Translations under genes and position numbers: made by a program
Notes under the pieces: model-generated
Told to the model about the DNA's origin: nothing
The model's input: only the letters and a program-made list of their open reading frames with translations
Database searches by the model: none
From: Microbacterium sp. Marseille-Q6965
GTDB lineage: Bacteria; Actinomycetota; Actinomycetes; Actinomycetales; Microbacteriaceae
Assembly: GCF_946151065.1 (NCBI RefSeq)
Contig: NZ_CAMGZA010000005.1
Span: forward strand, 124,001 to 188,000
DNA: 64,000 nt
Direction: 5' to 3'
Shown here: positions 45,346 to 55,699 of the stretch, piece after piece
Numbering within the stretch: the stretch's first letter is position 1
Layout: every line of letters starts with the position of its first letter

Positions 45346-45786
45346 TCAGCGGGCGAAGTTGCCGCGGTAGTACTCGTACACCCAGCCGACGAGCGACACG
45401 GCCAGCAGGCCGACCGCGAACGGCAGCAGGAAGATGCCCACCGCCAGCGACAGTGCGCCGAGCGCCGCGGCGCCCGCCAGCATGATCGGCCACCAGGACC
45501 AGGGGCTGAACTCGCCCAGCTCCGTCTCGCCGTCGTCGATGTCGGCGTCGAGGCGGTCCTCCGGAAGCTCCACGCCCTTCTGGCCGCGGTGCACCAGCTG
45601 CACGTAGAAGGCGATCATGGCCGACATGAACACGGCGAACAGCAGCGCCGTGCCACCGGTCCAGTCCACCGCCCGGTACCAGGGCAGCCCGCGCGGGTTG
45701 TCGAGGAGATCCCAGATGGCGTAGACCGCGAACGCGAGGGCGAAGAAGCCCGTCAGCAGCCACCAGATGACGATGTTGGAGCGCAT
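45346..45786 (-). CDS. ctaF: cytochrome c oxidase subunit IV (actinobacterial type)
   Basis: 146 residues, four membrane helices, beginning MRSNIVIWWLLTGFFALAFA, with the acidic loop LDADIDDGETELGEFSPWSWW between helices 2 and 3. This is the small subunit characteristic of actinobacterial aa3 oxidase. It follows ctaD with a 4-bp gap. Confidence 0.93.
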   Translation of the reverse strand: MRSNIVIWWLLTGFFALAFAVYAIWDLLDNPRGLPWYRAVDWTGGTALLFAVFMSAMIAFYVQLVHRGQKGVELPEDRLDADIDDGETELGEFSPWSWWPIMLAGAAALGALSLAVGIFLLPFAVGLLAVSLVGWVYEYYRGNFAR

Positions 45787-45790
45787 GGCG

Positions 45791-47539
45791 TTACTTCACC
45801 TCTCCGTCGGTCAGATCCACCACGGGCGCGTCGGGCGCGTCCTTGGCCGGCCCCACGCCCACCGGGACGGGCGCCTCGCCGTGGTTCAGGTCGAACGCCG
45901 GGCGCTCGCTGCGGATGCGCGGGATCGACGTGAAGTTGTGGCGCGGCGGCGGGCAGCTCGTCGCCCACTCCAGCGAACCGCCGTAGCCCCACGGGTCGTT
46001 CACCGTGATCCTCGGCGCCTTGCGGGCCGTGATCCACACGTTCAGGAAGAACGGGATGAGCGAGGCACCGAGAATGACGGCGCCGATCGTGGAGAGCTGG
46101 TTCTGCCACGTCCAGCCGTCGGCCTCCGAGTAGTCGGCGTAACGGCGCACCATGCCGTCCACGCCCAGCCAGTGCTGGATGAGGAACGTCATGTGGAAGC
46201 CGATGAACAGCATCCAGAAGTGCACGTATCCGAGGCGCTCGTTGAGCATGCGGCCGGTCCACTTGGGCCACCAGAAGTAGAAGCCCGCGAACATCGCGAA
46301 CACCACGGTGCCGAAGACCACGTAGTGGAAGTGCGCCACGACGAAGTACGAGTCGGACAGGTGGAAGTCCAGCGGCGGCGACGAGAGGATGACGCCGGTG
46401 AGGCCACCGAAGACGAACGAGACGAGGAAGCCGAGCGCGAACACCATCGGGGTCTCGAAGGTGATCGAGCCGCGCCACATCGTGCCGATCCAGTTGAAGA
46501 TCTTCACGCCCGTGGGCACCGCGATGAGCATGGTCATGAGCGCGAAGAACGGCAGCAGCACCGCGCCGGTGACGTACATGTGGTGCGCCCACACCGACAC
46601 CGACAGCGCGGCGATCGCGATGGTCGCGTAGACGAGCGTCTTGTAGCCGAAGATCGGCTTGCGGCTGAACACGGGGAAGATCTCCGAGACGATGCCGAAG
46701 AACGGCAGCGCGATGATGTAGACCTCGGGGTGGCCGAAGAACCAGAACAGGTGCTGCCACAGCAGCACGCCCCCGTTGGCCGGGTCGTAGATGTGCGCGC
46801 CCAGGATGCGGTCGGCCGAAGCGCCGAAGATCGCGGCGGCGAGCACGGGGAACGCGATGAGGATCAGCAGGCTCGTGATGAGCGTGTTCCACGTGAAGAT
46901 CGGCATGCGCCACATCGTCATGCCGGGGGCGCGCATCGTGATGATCGTCGTGATGAAGTTCACCGCACCGAAGATCGTGCCGAAGCCCGAGATGCCCAGG
47001 CCCAACATCCACATGTTGCCGCCGAAGCCCGGCGAGAACGAGGCGTTCGCGAGCGGCTGGTAGGCGAACCATCCGAACGAGGCGGCGCCCTGCGGGGTGA
47101 GGAAGCCGGCCACCGCGATGAGCGAGCCGAAGGAGAACAGCCAGAAGGCGAACGCGTTCAGTCGCGGGAACGCGACGTCCGGCGCGCCGATCTGCAGCGG
47201 CAGGATGACGTTCGCGAAGCCCGCGAACAGCGGCGTCGCGAACATCAGCAGCATCACGGTGCCGTGCATCGTGAACAGCTGGTTGTACTGCTCCTTCGTC
47301 GGAAGCACCTGCATGCCGGGAGCGAAGAGCTCCGCGCGGATGAGCAGCGCCATGACGCCGCCGAGGCAGAAGAACAGCATCGACGCGATCAGGTACATGT
47401 ACCCGATCGTCTTGTGGTCGGTGGAGGTGATCCACTTGACCACGATGTTGCCCTTCTGCTCCACGCGCGAACCGCTGAGCAGGGCGGCCTGGCGGGCCGG
47501 GAGGACGGGAGTGTGCTCCTGAAGGGTGCTGGTCGCCAT
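45791..47539 (-). CDS. ctaD: cytochrome c oxidase subunit I
   Basis: 582 residues, 12 membrane helices. Heme and copper ligands are visible: [27 protein letters not shown] with the cross-linked His-Tyr element, [10 protein letters not shown], and HFHYVVFG near helix X. It holds heme a and the heme a3-CuB oxygen-reducing centre. The ATG at 47537-47539 gives [13 protein letters not shown], preceding the conserved [13 protein letters not shown]. It lies 5 bp after the ctaC stop. Confidence 0.97.
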   Translation of the reverse strand: MATSTLQEHTPVLPARQAALLSGSRVEQKGNIVVKWITSTDHKTIGYMYLIASMLFFCLGGVMALLIRAELFAPGMQVLPTKEQYNQLFTMHGTVMLLMFATPLFAGFANVILPLQIGAPDVAFPRLNAFAFWLFSFGSLIAVAGFLTPQGAASFGWFAYQPLANASFSPGFGGNMWMLGLGISGFGTIFGAVNFITTIITMRAPGMTMWRMPIFTWNTLITSLLILIAFPVLAAAIFGASADRILGAHIYDPANGGVLLWQHLFWFFGHPEVYIIALPFFGIVSEIFPVFSRKPIFGYKTLVYATIAIAALSVSVWAHHMYVTGAVLLPFFALMTMLIAVPTGVKIFNWIGTMWRGSITFETPMVFALGFLVSFVFGGLTGVILSSPPLDFHLSDSYFVVAHFHYVVFGTVVFAMFAGFYFWWPKWTGRMLNERLGYVHFWMLFIGFHMTFLIQHWLGVDGMVRRYADYSEADGWTWQNQLSTIGAVILGASLIPFFLNVWITARKAPRITVNDPWGYGGSLEWATSCPPPRHNFTSIPRIRSERPAFDLNHGEAPVPVGVGPAKDAPDAPVVDLTDGEVK

Positions 47540-47544
47540 GGTGC

Positions 47545-48453
47545 TCAGTGGCTCTCTTCCTCGTCGTCGCTCTGCGCGCCGGTGCCCGGCGCGTTGCCCA
47601 GGCGATCGTATGCCTGGTTGATGTCGCCGGTCTGGCCGTTGGCCTCGAGCTCGTCGAGGTAGGCCTCGTACTCGGCCTCGCTGACCACCTCGACGTTGAA
47701 CAGCATCATCGAGTGGTACTCGCCGCACAGTTCGGCGCACTTGCCGGCGTACGTGCCTTCACGGGTGGGGATGAACGACCAGGAGTTGTCCTGGCCGATG
47801 TACATGTCCTTCTTGTACAGGAAGTCGATGATCCAGAAGGAGTGGATGACGTCGCGCGACTCGAGGTTGATCGTCACCTTCTGGTCGACCGGCAGCACCA
47901 GCGTGGGCAGCTGCTCCTGGTCGATGTTGCCGTTCGCGTCGGGCTGGGCCTGGACACCCATCGTCCACACGGCGTCGGAGTTGTCCTCCTCCTCGCCGTC
48001 GTACTGGAAGTCCCACGCCCACTGCTTGGCGATGGCGGTGATCTCGACGTCGACCTCGTCCTCGGTCCAGGGCGTCTCCACCCGGGTCTGCTCGCGCGCC
48101 GTGAAGGCGAACAGGCCGAGCACCAGGATGAGCGGGACCGTCGTGAAGAAGATCTCGATCGGCATGTTGTACCGCAGCTGCACCGGCAGCCCGGTCTGGC
48201 CCTTGCGGCGGCGGTAGACGATCATCGCCCAGAGCATGAGGCCCCACGTGATGATGCCGACCGCGAGCGCGGCGATCCACGACCCGACCCAGAGCGAGGC
48301 GAGCCCCTCGGTCTGGTTGGTGGTGGGCGTTCCGTCCTCCACGAAGCCGGGGAGGTAGCCGTGCAGCTCGGTCGGCGAGCACGCGGCAAGCGCGGCGACG
48401 GTGGCTGCGGCGACGGGGATCGCTGCCCAGCGGATGCGGCGTTTCGAGGGCAC
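47545..48453 (-). CDS. ctaC: cytochrome c oxidase subunit II
   Basis: 302 residues. A signal/lipobox-like start ([10 protein letters not shown]) is followed by two membrane helices and the periplasmic CuA domain with [12 protein letters not shown] plus the upstream His in SFWIIDFLY. It accepts electrons from QcrC. The GTG at 48453 ([13 protein letters not shown]) lies next to a good site, GAAAGGT. First gene of ctaC-ctaD-ctaF. Confidence 0.95.
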   Translation of the reverse strand: MPSKRRIRWAAIPVAAATVAALAACSPTELHGYLPGFVEDGTPTTNQTEGLASLWVGSWIAALAVGIITWGLMLWAMIVYRRRKGQTGLPVQLRYNMPIEIFFTTVPLILVLGLFAFTAREQTRVETPWTEDEVDVEITAIAKQWAWDFQYDGEEEDNSDAVWTMGVQAQPDANGNIDQEQLPTLVLPVDQKVTINLESRDVIHSFWIIDFLYKKDMYIGQDNSWSFIPTREGTYAGKCAELCGEYHSMMLFNVEVVSEAEYEAYLDELEANGQTGDINQAYDRLGNAPGTGAQSDDEEESH

Positions 48454-48568
48454 GAATTCACCTTTCGAACGTGGATGGGGCACCTGCCAGTCTAGGGCAA
48501 GCGCACACGGGATTCCGGCCACACTCCCAGCGGGCCGCAACGTCCCTGTGCCGGTGTCCGGGTACGCC

Positions 48569-48602
48569 GAACGGCCCCGCACCTGCGGTGACGGGGCCGT
48601 TC
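48569..48602 (-). terminator. terminator of erpA
   Basis: An 11-bp stem (48569-48579 with 48592-48602) and 12-base loop about 10 bp past the erpA stop on the minus strand. Confidence 0.65.
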
Positions 48603-48612
48603 GCAGCGCGGC

Positions 48613-48978
48613 TCAGTGGAAGCTGTCGCCGCAGGCGCAGGAGCCCGAGGCGTTGGGGTTGTCGATGGTGAACCCCTGCTCCGAGATCGTGTCCTTGAAG
48701 TCGATGGTCGCGCCGTCGAGGTACGGGATCGACATGTTGTCGACGATGACCTCGACGCCGTCGAAGTCGACCGTCTCGTCGCCCTCGAGGTAGCGCTCGT
48801 CGAAGTACAGCTGGTAGATCAGTCCCGAGCAGCCGCCCGGCTGCACGGCGACGCGCAGGCGCAGGTCGTCGCGGCCCTCCTGCTCGAGCAGGCTCTTCAC
48901 CTTGCCGGCGGCGGCCTCGGTGAGGGCGACGCCGTGGGCGGGGGCGGCGGTGTCGGCGGTCAGGGTCGTGTCGGTCAT
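48613..48978 (-). CDS. erpA: iron-sulfur cluster insertion protein (ErpA/IscA family)
   Basis: 121 residues of the HesB/IscA fold. The three conserved cysteines are in QPGGCSGLIY and at the end in GSCACGDSF. It delivers Fe-S clusters to apoproteins, plausibly including QcrA and dehydrogenases. The start ATG at 48976-48978 follows a GAGGAG site. Confidence 0.95.
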   Translation of the reverse strand: MTDTTLTADTAAPAHGVALTEAAAGKVKSLLEQEGRDDLRLRVAVQPGGCSGLIYQLYFDERYLEGDETVDFDGVEVIVDNMSIPYLDGATIDFKDTISEQGFTIDNPNASGSCACGDSFH

Positions 48979-49072
48979 GACGCTCTCCTCCTGGTCGGGC
49001 CCCGCCGACGGACGGCACGGGGCGAGCTGTATCGATTCTAGCCGCGGCGACGCACGATGGCGCCGGCCGCGC

Positions 49073-50467
49073 TCACGCGCCGCGGGCGTTCATGCGCCCC
49101 AGCAGCAGCGTCTCGCTGATGACGGCGTGTCGGAAGGTGTCCAGGTGCAGTGACTCGTTGGGGCTGTGCGCGCGGGAGTGCGGATCCTCCACCCCCGTCA
49201 CGAGGATCTGCGCGCCCGGGTAGCGCTGCACGAGGTCGGCGATGAACGGGATGGACCCGCCCACGCCATAGTCCACCGGGTCCTTGCCGTAGCCGTCGCG
49301 CATGGCGTCCCGCGCGGCCTGCACCGCCCAGCCGCTGGTGTCGACGAGGAAGCCGTCGCCGCAGTCGACCTCGCTGAAGCGCAGTTCGGCCCCGAAGGTG
49401 TTGTGCGCCTCGAGGTGGGCGCGGATGGCCGCGTAGGCGTCCTGTGCGTCCTGCCCCGGCGCCACGCGGGCGCTCACGACCACCGTGACCTCGGGCGAGA
49501 GCGTGTTCGAGGCGGCGGCCACGCTGGTGTGGTCGATGCCGGTGACCGTGATGGACGGCTTGTTCCAGATGCGCGACAGGATCGTGCCCTCTCCCGCCGG
49601 GCGCACCCCCTCCAGCAGACCGGTCTCGGACCGCAGGGTGGCCTCGTCGTACTCGGGCGTGTCGGCGTCGCGCGTCGCGAGTCCCTCGACGGCGACCGAC
49701 CCGTCGTCGTCCCACAGCGTGGAGAGCAGCTTGATCGTTGCGAGCATGGCGTCGGGAACCGCTCCCCCGAACATGCCCGAGTGCGAGGCGTGATCGAGCG
49801 TGCGCACCGTGAGGTGGAACTTGGCGTTGCCGCGCAGCGACACCGTCACGGCGGGCGTCTCGGAGTCCCAGTTGCCGGAGTCGGCGACGACGATGACGTC
49901 CGATCGCATCGCCTCGGCGTTGTCCTCGAGGAACTGCGTGAACGAGCGCGAGCCGAACTCCTCCTCGCCCTCGATGTAGAGCACGATGCCCAGGTCGAGG
50001 TCGTCGCCGAGCGTCTCGCGCAGCGCGCGCAGCGAGGCGATGTGCGCCATGACGCCCGCCTTGTCGTCGGCGGCGCCGCGCCCGTACAGACGCCCGTCGC
50101 GTACGGTGGGCTCGAACGGCGGGGTGTCCCACAGCGCCTCGTCACCGGGCGGCTGCACGTCGTGGTGGGCGTAGAGCATCACCGTCGGCCGGCCGTTGCG
50201 GGCCGCGCGCGTGGCGAGGATGCCGGGCTGACCGAGCTCCTCCGTGCCGGGAATCGCGGCGCGATGGATGCGCACCTCGTCGAAGACGCCCGTCTCACGC
50301 GCCAGCGCGGCGATCTCCTCGGCGCTACGGACGAGCTGATCCTGATCGAACGCGGGCCACGCGATCCCCGGGATGCGCACGAGCCGCCCGAGGTCGGCGA
50401 GCGCCGCGGCGATCCCCCCTTCCGCCGATTCGACGAGCTGCTGGTCCGGAGTGGGCGTGGAGGTCAT
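49073..50467 (-). CDS. M20-family dipeptidase
   Basis: 464 residues. Zinc-binding residues are visible in VMLYAHHDVQPPGD, RGAADDKAGVMAH, EGEEEFGS and the terminal SRAHSPNES. The insert domain between residues ~200 and 330 is a dimerisation domain. It probably cleaves dipeptides or acylated amino acids in the cytosol. The ATG at 50465-50467 is the natural start. Unlike the gene at 42427 this one is intact. Confidence 0.93.
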   Translation of the reverse strand: MTSTPTPDQQLVESAEGGIAAALADLGRLVRIPGIAWPAFDQDQLVRSAEEIAALARETGVFDEVRIHRAAIPGTEELGQPGILATRAARNGRPTVMLYAHHDVQPPGDEALWDTPPFEPTVRDGRLYGRGAADDKAGVMAHIASLRALRETLGDDLDLGIVLYIEGEEEFGSRSFTQFLEDNAEAMRSDVIVVADSGNWDSETPAVTVSLRGNAKFHLTVRTLDHASHSGMFGGAVPDAMLATIKLLSTLWDDDGSVAVEGLATRDADTPEYDEATLRSETGLLEGVRPAGEGTILSRIWNKPSITVTGIDHTSVAAASNTLSPEVTVVVSARVAPGQDAQDAYAAIRAHLEAHNTFGAELRFSEVDCGDGFLVDTSGWAVQAARDAMRDGYGKDPVDYGVGGSIPFIADLVQRYPGAQILVTGVEDPHSRAHSPNESLHLDTFRHAVISETLLLGRMNARGA

Positions 50468-50535
50468 GCGGGTATCCTAGGCCGGTACGCCGCGCCCCTC
50501 CGTGCGCGGCTCCCGAACGATCCGAGGTGCATCCC

Positions 50536-51096
50536 GTGGCCAAGACCCCCGCGCCCGCCGGCGACGACGCACAGGCGACGACCGTCGGCAAGGGCCGTCC
50601 CACCCCCAGCCGGGCCGAGCGCGAGGCGGCCAACCGCCGCCCGCTCGTCGCGAACACGAAGGAGGCGCGCAAGCGCGCCCGCGCCGAGCTGCGCGAGCGC
50701 CAGGACCGCGCCCGCGTCGGCATGGCCAACGGCGAGGAGCGGTTCCTGCCGGCGCGCGACAAGGGCCCGCAGCGTCGCTGGGTGCGCGACTACACCGATG
50801 CCGGTTGGCACATCGGCGAGCTGCTCATGCCGGCGCTCATCGTCGTGCTCATCGTCACGATGTTCCTGCCGATTCAGTTCCAGTACTACGGCATGGTCGG
50901 CCTGTGGGTGTTCGTGTTCTTCACGATCGGCGACATGGTCATCCTGTCGAGCACGGTGAAGCGCAAGGCCGCCGCCAAGTTCGGCGCGGAGCGCCGTGAG
51001 AAGGGCCTGGGCTGGTACGCCGCGATGCGCTCCGTGCAGATGCGCTGGATGCGGCTGCCCAAGCCGCAGGTCAAGCGCGGCCAGTACCCGGACTGA
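50536..51096 (+). CDS. DUF3043-family membrane protein
   Basis: 186 residues. A long Arg/Lys-rich cytosolic N-terminus (ANTKEARKRARAELRERQDRA) is followed by two membrane helices (about residues 95-140) and a basic C-terminus. This fits DUF3043, an actinobacterial family of unknown function. The GTG at 50536 has GAGG 8 nt upstream; a GTG at 50527 is possible. Confidence 0.85.
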   Translation: MAKTPAPAGDDAQATTVGKGRPTPSRAEREAANRRPLVANTKEARKRARAELRERQDRARVGMANGEERFLPARDKGPQRRWVRDYTDAGWHIGELLMPALIVVLIVTMFLPIQFQYYGMVGLWVFVFFTIGDMVILSSTVKRKAAAKFGAERREKGLGWYAAMRSVQMRWMRLPKPQVKRGQYPD

Positions 51097-51114
51097 CCCG
51101 AAAACCCCCAAGCA

Positions 51115-51146
51115 GAGAACGCCCCGGATCCGTCCGGGGCGTTCTC
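51115..51146 (+). terminator. terminator of the DUF3043 gene
   Basis: A perfect 14-bp stem (51115-51128 with 51133-51146) around a TCCG loop, about 20 bp after the stop. It may serve pyrD on the other strand too. Confidence 0.8.
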
Positions 51147-51192
51147 GCGTTCCAGGCGGCCACGCGCCGGCGGCGCGTGCCGGTCGGGCCGT

Positions 51193-52215
51193 TCAGCCTG
51201 CTGCGGCCAGCCCGCGGTTGATCTCGCGCGCCCAGAGCGGCCCCCGGTAGAGGAAGGCGGTGTAGCCCTGTGTCAGCGTCGCGCCGGCGGCCAGCCGCTC
51301 GCGCACGTCGTCGGCGGTCTCGATGCCGCCGACCGACACGACGCAGAAGGTCGGGTCGGGTGCCGCCGCGCGGATGAGACGCAGGACCTCCAGCGAACGC
51401 CGCTTGAGCGGTGCGCCAGAGAGCCCGCCGGCCCCCGCGGCCTCGACCGCGTCGGGGTCGGTCGCCAGTGCCTCGCGGGAGATCGTCGTGTTCGTCGCGA
51501 TGATCCCGGCGAGGCCGAGGTCCACGGCCAGCCGCGTGACGGCGGTGACCTCCTCGTCGGGAAGGTCGGGGGCGATCTTGACGAGAAGCGGCGTGCGACC
51601 CGCCGCCGCCTTGACCGCCTGAAGCAGCGGACGCAGCGTCTCGACGGCCTGCAGACCGCGCAGGCCGGGCGTGTTCGGGGAAGAGACGTTCACCGCGAGG
51701 TAATCGGCCAGCGGCGCGAGCATCGTGGCGCTGGCGACGTAGTCGGCCGTGGCCCTCTCGACATCCACGACGCGGCTCTTGCCGATGTTGGCGCCGACGA
51801 CCGCTCCCCCGCGGCGAAGCCGGGCCAACCGCCGGGCGGCCGCGGCGGCCCCGCGGTTGTTGAAGCCCATGCGGTTGATGACCGCGCGGTCCGGCACGAG
51901 GCGGAACAGACGAGGACGCGGGTTGCCGTCCTGGGGGACGGCCGTGACCGTGCCGACCTCCACGTGGCCGAACCCGAGCGCGTCGAGCCCCCGCACGCCC
52001 ACGGCGTTCTTGTCGAACCCGGCGGCGACACCGAACGGCGAGGGGAAGCGCACGCCGAGGGCGTCGACGGCCAGCGACGGGTCGGGCCGCGTGAGGGAGC
52101 GCACGAGGGGCGCCACCGCCCACGAGCCGAGCACGCGGATCACGGCCATGCCGAGGTGGTGCGCCGTCTCAGGATCGAGGCGCGACAGGACCGTGCGAAA
52201 CAGCAGGGGATACAT
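51193..52215 (-). CDS. pyrD: dihydroorotate dehydrogenase (quinone)
   Basis: 340 residues, oxidises dihydroorotate to orotate at the membrane in pyrimidine synthesis. Class 2 features are the N-terminal helical extension (MYPLLFRTVLSRLDPETAHH) for quinone access, the FMN-site segments VINRMGFNNRG and VNVSSPNTPGLR with its catalytic Ser, and TNTTISR. The ATG is at 52215, 3 bp after nrdR on the same strand. Confidence 0.95.
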   Translation of the reverse strand: MYPLLFRTVLSRLDPETAHHLGMAVIRVLGSWAVAPLVRSLTRPDPSLAVDALGVRFPSPFGVAAGFDKNAVGVRGLDALGFGHVEVGTVTAVPQDGNPRPRLFRLVPDRAVINRMGFNNRGAAAAARRLARLRRGGAVVGANIGKSRVVDVERATADYVASATMLAPLADYLAVNVSSPNTPGLRGLQAVETLRPLLQAVKAAAGRTPLLVKIAPDLPDEEVTAVTRLAVDLGLAGIIATNTTISREALATDPDAVEAAGAGGLSGAPLKRRSLEVLRLIRAAAPDPTFCVVSVGGIETADDVRERLAAGATLTQGYTAFLYRGPLWAREINRGLAAAG

Positions 52216-52218
52216 GTC

Positions 52219-52722
52219 TCAGCCCTCCGCACCCGTCGCGGCTTCGTCCGCGCCGCCGCCCCGCGCGCCGCCGTGCGCGTGGTCCGCGCGCAGGTCGGCG
52301 ATGGCCGCCTCGAAGTCCTCCAGCGACTCGAAGGCCTGGTAGACGCTCGCGTAGCGCAGGTAGGCCACCTCGTCGAGCTCGCGCAGCGGCCCGAGGGTCG
52401 CCAGGCCGATCTCGTTCGCGTCGATCTGGCTGAGGCCGGTCTGGCGCACGGCCTCCTCCACCTTCTGGGCGAGCACGGCGAGGTCGGCATCCGTCACCGG
52501 GCGGCCCTGGCACGCCTTGCGCACCCCCGCCATCACCTTGTCGCGACTGAAGGGCTCGACCGCGCCGGATCGCTTGATGACGTTCAGCGACGCCGTCTCG
52601 ATCGTCGAGAAGCGCTTCCCGCATTGCGGGCACTGACGGCGGCGGCGGATGGAGAGGCCATCGTCGCTCGTGCGGGAGTCGATGACGCGGGAATCGGCGT
52701 GACGGCAGAAGGGACAGTGCAT
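52219..52722 (-). CDS. nrdR: transcriptional repressor NrdR
   Basis: 167 residues. The zinc ribbon is in [17 protein letters not shown] and [15 protein letters not shown], followed by an ATP-cone ([20 protein letters not shown]). It represses ribonucleotide reductase genes in response to dATP/ATP; no nrd genes are in the window. The C-terminal ~20 residues are a Gly/Ala tail. 12 bp separate its start from the hisD stop. Confidence 0.95.
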   Translation of the reverse strand: MHCPFCRHADSRVIDSRTSDDGLSIRRRRQCPQCGKRFSTIETASLNVIKRSGAVEPFSRDKVMAGVRKACQGRPVTDADLAVLAQKVEEAVRQTGLSQIDANEIGLATLGPLRELDEVAYLRYASVYQAFESLEDFEAAIADLRADHAHGGARGGGADEAATGAEG

Positions 52723-52734
52723 AGCCGGGCCAGC

Positions 52735-54063
52735 TTACGCGGCCGATCCTGCGACGTTCCCCGACGCGAAGCGCGCCACGACCGCGTCGCCGTGACCGGG
52801 GAGGGCCTCCGACTCGGCCAGCGCGACGATGCGGTCGCGCACCTCGGCGAGGGCATCGCGGTCGTGCTCGATCACCTGCTGCGCGCGCAGGAACGTCTGC
52901 GCGCCGAGGCCCGCGGCGTACCGCGCCTGCCCACCGGTGGGCAGCACATGGTTCGATCCGGCCAGATAGTCGCCGAGGCTCACGGGGGCGTACGGGCCGA
53001 CGAACAGGGCGCCGGCGCTGGTGTAGCGCGCCGCCGCGTCGGCGGCGTCCGCGAGGTGGAGCTCGAGGTGTTCGGGCGCATAGGCGTTGCTGAACGCCTC
53101 CGCCGCGGCCGCGTCGTCGACGAGCACGATGGCCGACTGCTCCCCCGCCAGCGCGGCGGCGACCCGCTCGCGATGACGCGTGGCGGCCGCGACCTGCGCG
53201 ACCGCCGCGTCGACGGCGCGCGCGAGCTCATCCGACGCCGTCACGAGCACGGCCGAGGCCTGCTCGTCGTGCTCGGCCTGGCTGACCAGGTCGTACGCGA
53301 TGAGCCGCGGGTCCGCCGTATCGTCGGCGACGATGAGGATCTCGGTCGCTCCGGCCTCGGAGTCCACGCCCACCACGCCCGCAACGGCGCGCTTCGCCGC
53401 CGCCACGAAGTTGTTGCCGGGGCCCGTGACGACGTCCACGGGGTCCAGGCCGAGGGAGGCCACCCCGTGCGCGAGCGCGCCGATGGCGCCGGCTCCCCCC
53501 ATCGCGTAGACCTCCGTCACGCCGAGCAGCCCGGCCGCGGCGAGGATCGTCGGATGCACGCGCCCGTCGAAGCCCGCCTGAGGCGGCGATGCCAGCGCGA
53601 TGCGGCGCACCCCCGCCACCTGCGCCGGGACGACGTTCATCACGACGCTCGACGGGTAGACGGCCTTGCCGCCCGGCACATACACGCCCACACGTCCGAC
53701 GGGCTGCCAGCGCTGCGTGACGCGCGCGCCGGCCGCGAGCTCGGTCACCCTCGTGGGAGGGATCTGGGCTGCCGATGCCTCGCGCACGCGCCGAATCGAC
53801 TCCTCCAGCGCGGCGTGCACGTCATGGTCGAGCCCGGCGACGGCGTCGGCGATGTGCTCGGCCGGCACCCTCACCGCGTGCCCCGTCACCCCGTCGAAGC
53901 GCTCCGCCTGCTCACGCAACGACTCCTCGCCGCGAGTGCGGACGTCCTCGACGATCTCGGCGGCGGCTTGCAGCGCCGCCGCCCGCGCGGCGGTCGCGCG
54001 CGGGACGGCGGCGAGCAGCTCGGCCGCGCTCAGGCTGCGGCCGCGCAGATCGATCGTGCGCAT
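52735..54063 (-). CDS. hisD: histidinol dehydrogenase
   Basis: 442 residues, last two steps of histidine synthesis. Conserved segments include VGVYVPGGKAVYPSSVVMN, VVTGPGNNFVAAAKR, SEAGATEILIVADD with zinc ligands, and SQAEHDEQA. The ATG at 54063 gives MRTIDLRG. It stands apart from other his genes except hisN at 37.8 kb. Confidence 0.96.
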   Translation of the reverse strand: MRTIDLRGRSLSAAELLAAVPRATAARAAALQAAAEIVEDVRTRGEESLREQAERFDGVTGHAVRVPAEHIADAVAGLDHDVHAALEESIRRVREASAAQIPPTRVTELAAGARVTQRWQPVGRVGVYVPGGKAVYPSSVVMNVVPAQVAGVRRIALASPPQAGFDGRVHPTILAAAGLLGVTEVYAMGGAGAIGALAHGVASLGLDPVDVVTGPGNNFVAAAKRAVAGVVGVDSEAGATEILIVADDTADPRLIAYDLVSQAEHDEQASAVLVTASDELARAVDAAVAQVAAATRHRERVAAALAGEQSAIVLVDDAAAAEAFSNAYAPEHLELHLADAADAAARYTSAGALFVGPYAPVSLGDYLAGSNHVLPTGGQARYAAGLGAQTFLRAQQVIEHDRDALAEVRDRIVALAESEALPGHGDAVVARFASGNVAGSAA

Positions 54064-54082
54064 GTGATGCGGTCCTCGCGCG

Positions 54083-55627
54083 TCAGCCGCGCGTGACGCC
54101 GCTGGTGTCGAGCAGGAAGCCGACCCGGCCGTCGTCGTGGCGCACGACGAAGACATCGCCGCGCTCCTCGAGGACGAGCGCCCACGCGGTGGGCCCGATG
54201 CGGAACAGCGGGGCGCCGTTGTCGTCGACCACGTCGCGCTCCACCGGCGCAAGCGCCCAGAACGGCTGGTTGTTGGTGACGGGCAGCGACGCGGGGCCGC
54301 CGTTCGCGGCGTCGGACGCGGCGTCCTGCTGCGCACCGCCATCCGTCGACTGCTCCGGCGCCGGCTGCGCGTTCTCCGCCTCGGGCGAGTGACCCCCGTT
54401 GTCGCGCAGAATCGTCTCGGCGTCGACGGGATCGACCTGCTCGCCCTGCTCGGGGGCGGCCTGCGCCGCACCGGAGCGGCGGTACGACGGAGCCTCGTCC
54501 TCGGACGGCGCGAACCCGAGGCTTGCCTCGATGTCCGATCCGGCGTGGCCGCGCGCCGAGCGCGCGGGGTCGGCGTCGGCGGGCGCCGCCGTCACCTCGT
54601 CCACCTCGGCGCCGGACGGCGCGGAGGCGTAGGGATTGGCACCGGCCGGCGCGGCCGGAGCGGGCTGTCCGTAGGGCTGAGGCGCCTGCGGCTGCTCGTA
54701 GCCCTGCGGCGCCGGGGCGCCCTGCTGCGGCGGGTACGGCGCGTGGGGCTGCTGGCCGTACTGCTGGGGCGCGCCATACGGCTGGCCGTACTGCTGCTGG
54801 CCGTAGGGCTGCGGGGCGTGCTGCTCCTGGCCGGGCTGGCCGTATGCCGGCTGGCCGTAGGGCTGCTGGCCGTACGGCTGCTGGCCCTGCTCCTGGCCGG
54901 GCTGGCCGTAGGGCTGCTGACCCTGCGCCGGGTATTGACCGTACGGCTGCTGCTGCCCGTAGGGGTAGGCGCCGGGCTGCTGCTGGCCATAGGGGTAGCC
55001 GCCCTGCTGCGCGCCGGGGGCGCCGTACCCGGGCCAAGCGCCCTGCTGGTTCTGCTCGACCTTCGGGGCGCGCGGCTTCTGCACGACGCGGCGGGCGGGG
55101 CGTGCCACGCGGGCCGCGGGCACCTCCTCGCGGTGGTCGAAGTCGGCGCGGAACGGCGGCACGAGCGGCGCCAGCACGGTGAAGAACACGCCGACGAGGG
55201 CGAGGATCGCCGAGACCCACGCGGCCCAGCTGGGCGACAGCACGGCCTCGCCCGGTCCGAAGAACGACATCAGCTCACCGAGCTGGGCGCCCAGGACGCT
55301 GAGGAACAGCACCGTGTGCCACGCCACGATCGCGTACGAGACGAACGCCACCGAGGCGAACTGGTCGACCGACAGCGATCCGACGCGCAGCTTCGCACGC
55401 GGGGCGAGCCGCCGCACCACGAGCAGAGCGGTGGCGGCGAGCAGCGCGAGGAGCGCGGCGATCTGCACGAGCCCCTGGCTCCACATCGGGGCGTAATCGC
55501 CGTCGATCACGCTGAAGAAGGACAGGATCAGCAGGACGATGCCCGTCCCGATCACGATCCACTCGCGCAGCGTGAACTTCCACAGGCCGGGCACGCCGCC
55601 TGCGGCGACCTCACTGTTCTCGGACAC
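54083..55627 (-). CDS. membrane protein with Gln/Tyr/Pro/Gly-rich repeat region
   Basis: 514 residues. Four membrane helices occupy the first ~150 residues (LREWIVIGTGIVLLILSFF and others). A disordered tail of about 180 residues follows, built of imperfect repeats of PYGQQQ and QQPYGQPGQ, and then an acidic Ala/Glu region and a compact C-terminal part (ALVLEERGDVFVVRHDDGRV). Repeats of this kind are seen in actinobacterial division and envelope proteins. Start GTG 55627. The stop lies 19 bp before hisD, so they may be co-transcribed. No defined function. Confidence 0.75.
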   Translation of the reverse strand: MSENSEVAAGGVPGLWKFTLREWIVIGTGIVLLILSFFSVIDGDYAPMWSQGLVQIAALLALLAATALLVVRRLAPRAKLRVGSLSVDQFASVAFVSYAIVAWHTVLFLSVLGAQLGELMSFFGPGEAVLSPSWAAWVSAILALVGVFFTVLAPLVPPFRADFDHREEVPAARVARPARRVVQKPRAPKVEQNQQGAWPGYGAPGAQQGGYPYGQQQPGAYPYGQQQPYGQYPAQGQQPYGQPGQEQGQQPYGQQPYGQPAYGQPGQEQHAPQPYGQQQYGQPYGAPQQYGQQPHAPYPPQQGAPAPQGYEQPQAPQPYGQPAPAAPAGANPYASAPSGAEVDEVTAAPADADPARSARGHAGSDIEASLGFAPSEDEAPSYRRSGAAQAAPEQGEQVDPVDAETILRDNGGHSPEAENAQPAPEQSTDGGAQQDAASDAANGGPASLPVTNNQPFWALAPVERDVVDDNGAPLFRIGPTAWALVLEERGDVFVVRHDDGRVGFLLDTSGVTRG

Positions 55628-55699
55628 GGGTCTCCCTCTGATCGTTCAGCGTTCCGTCTTCGATCCTAGCCGCCAGCCGGCGGGCGTCCACGGGGAGTC

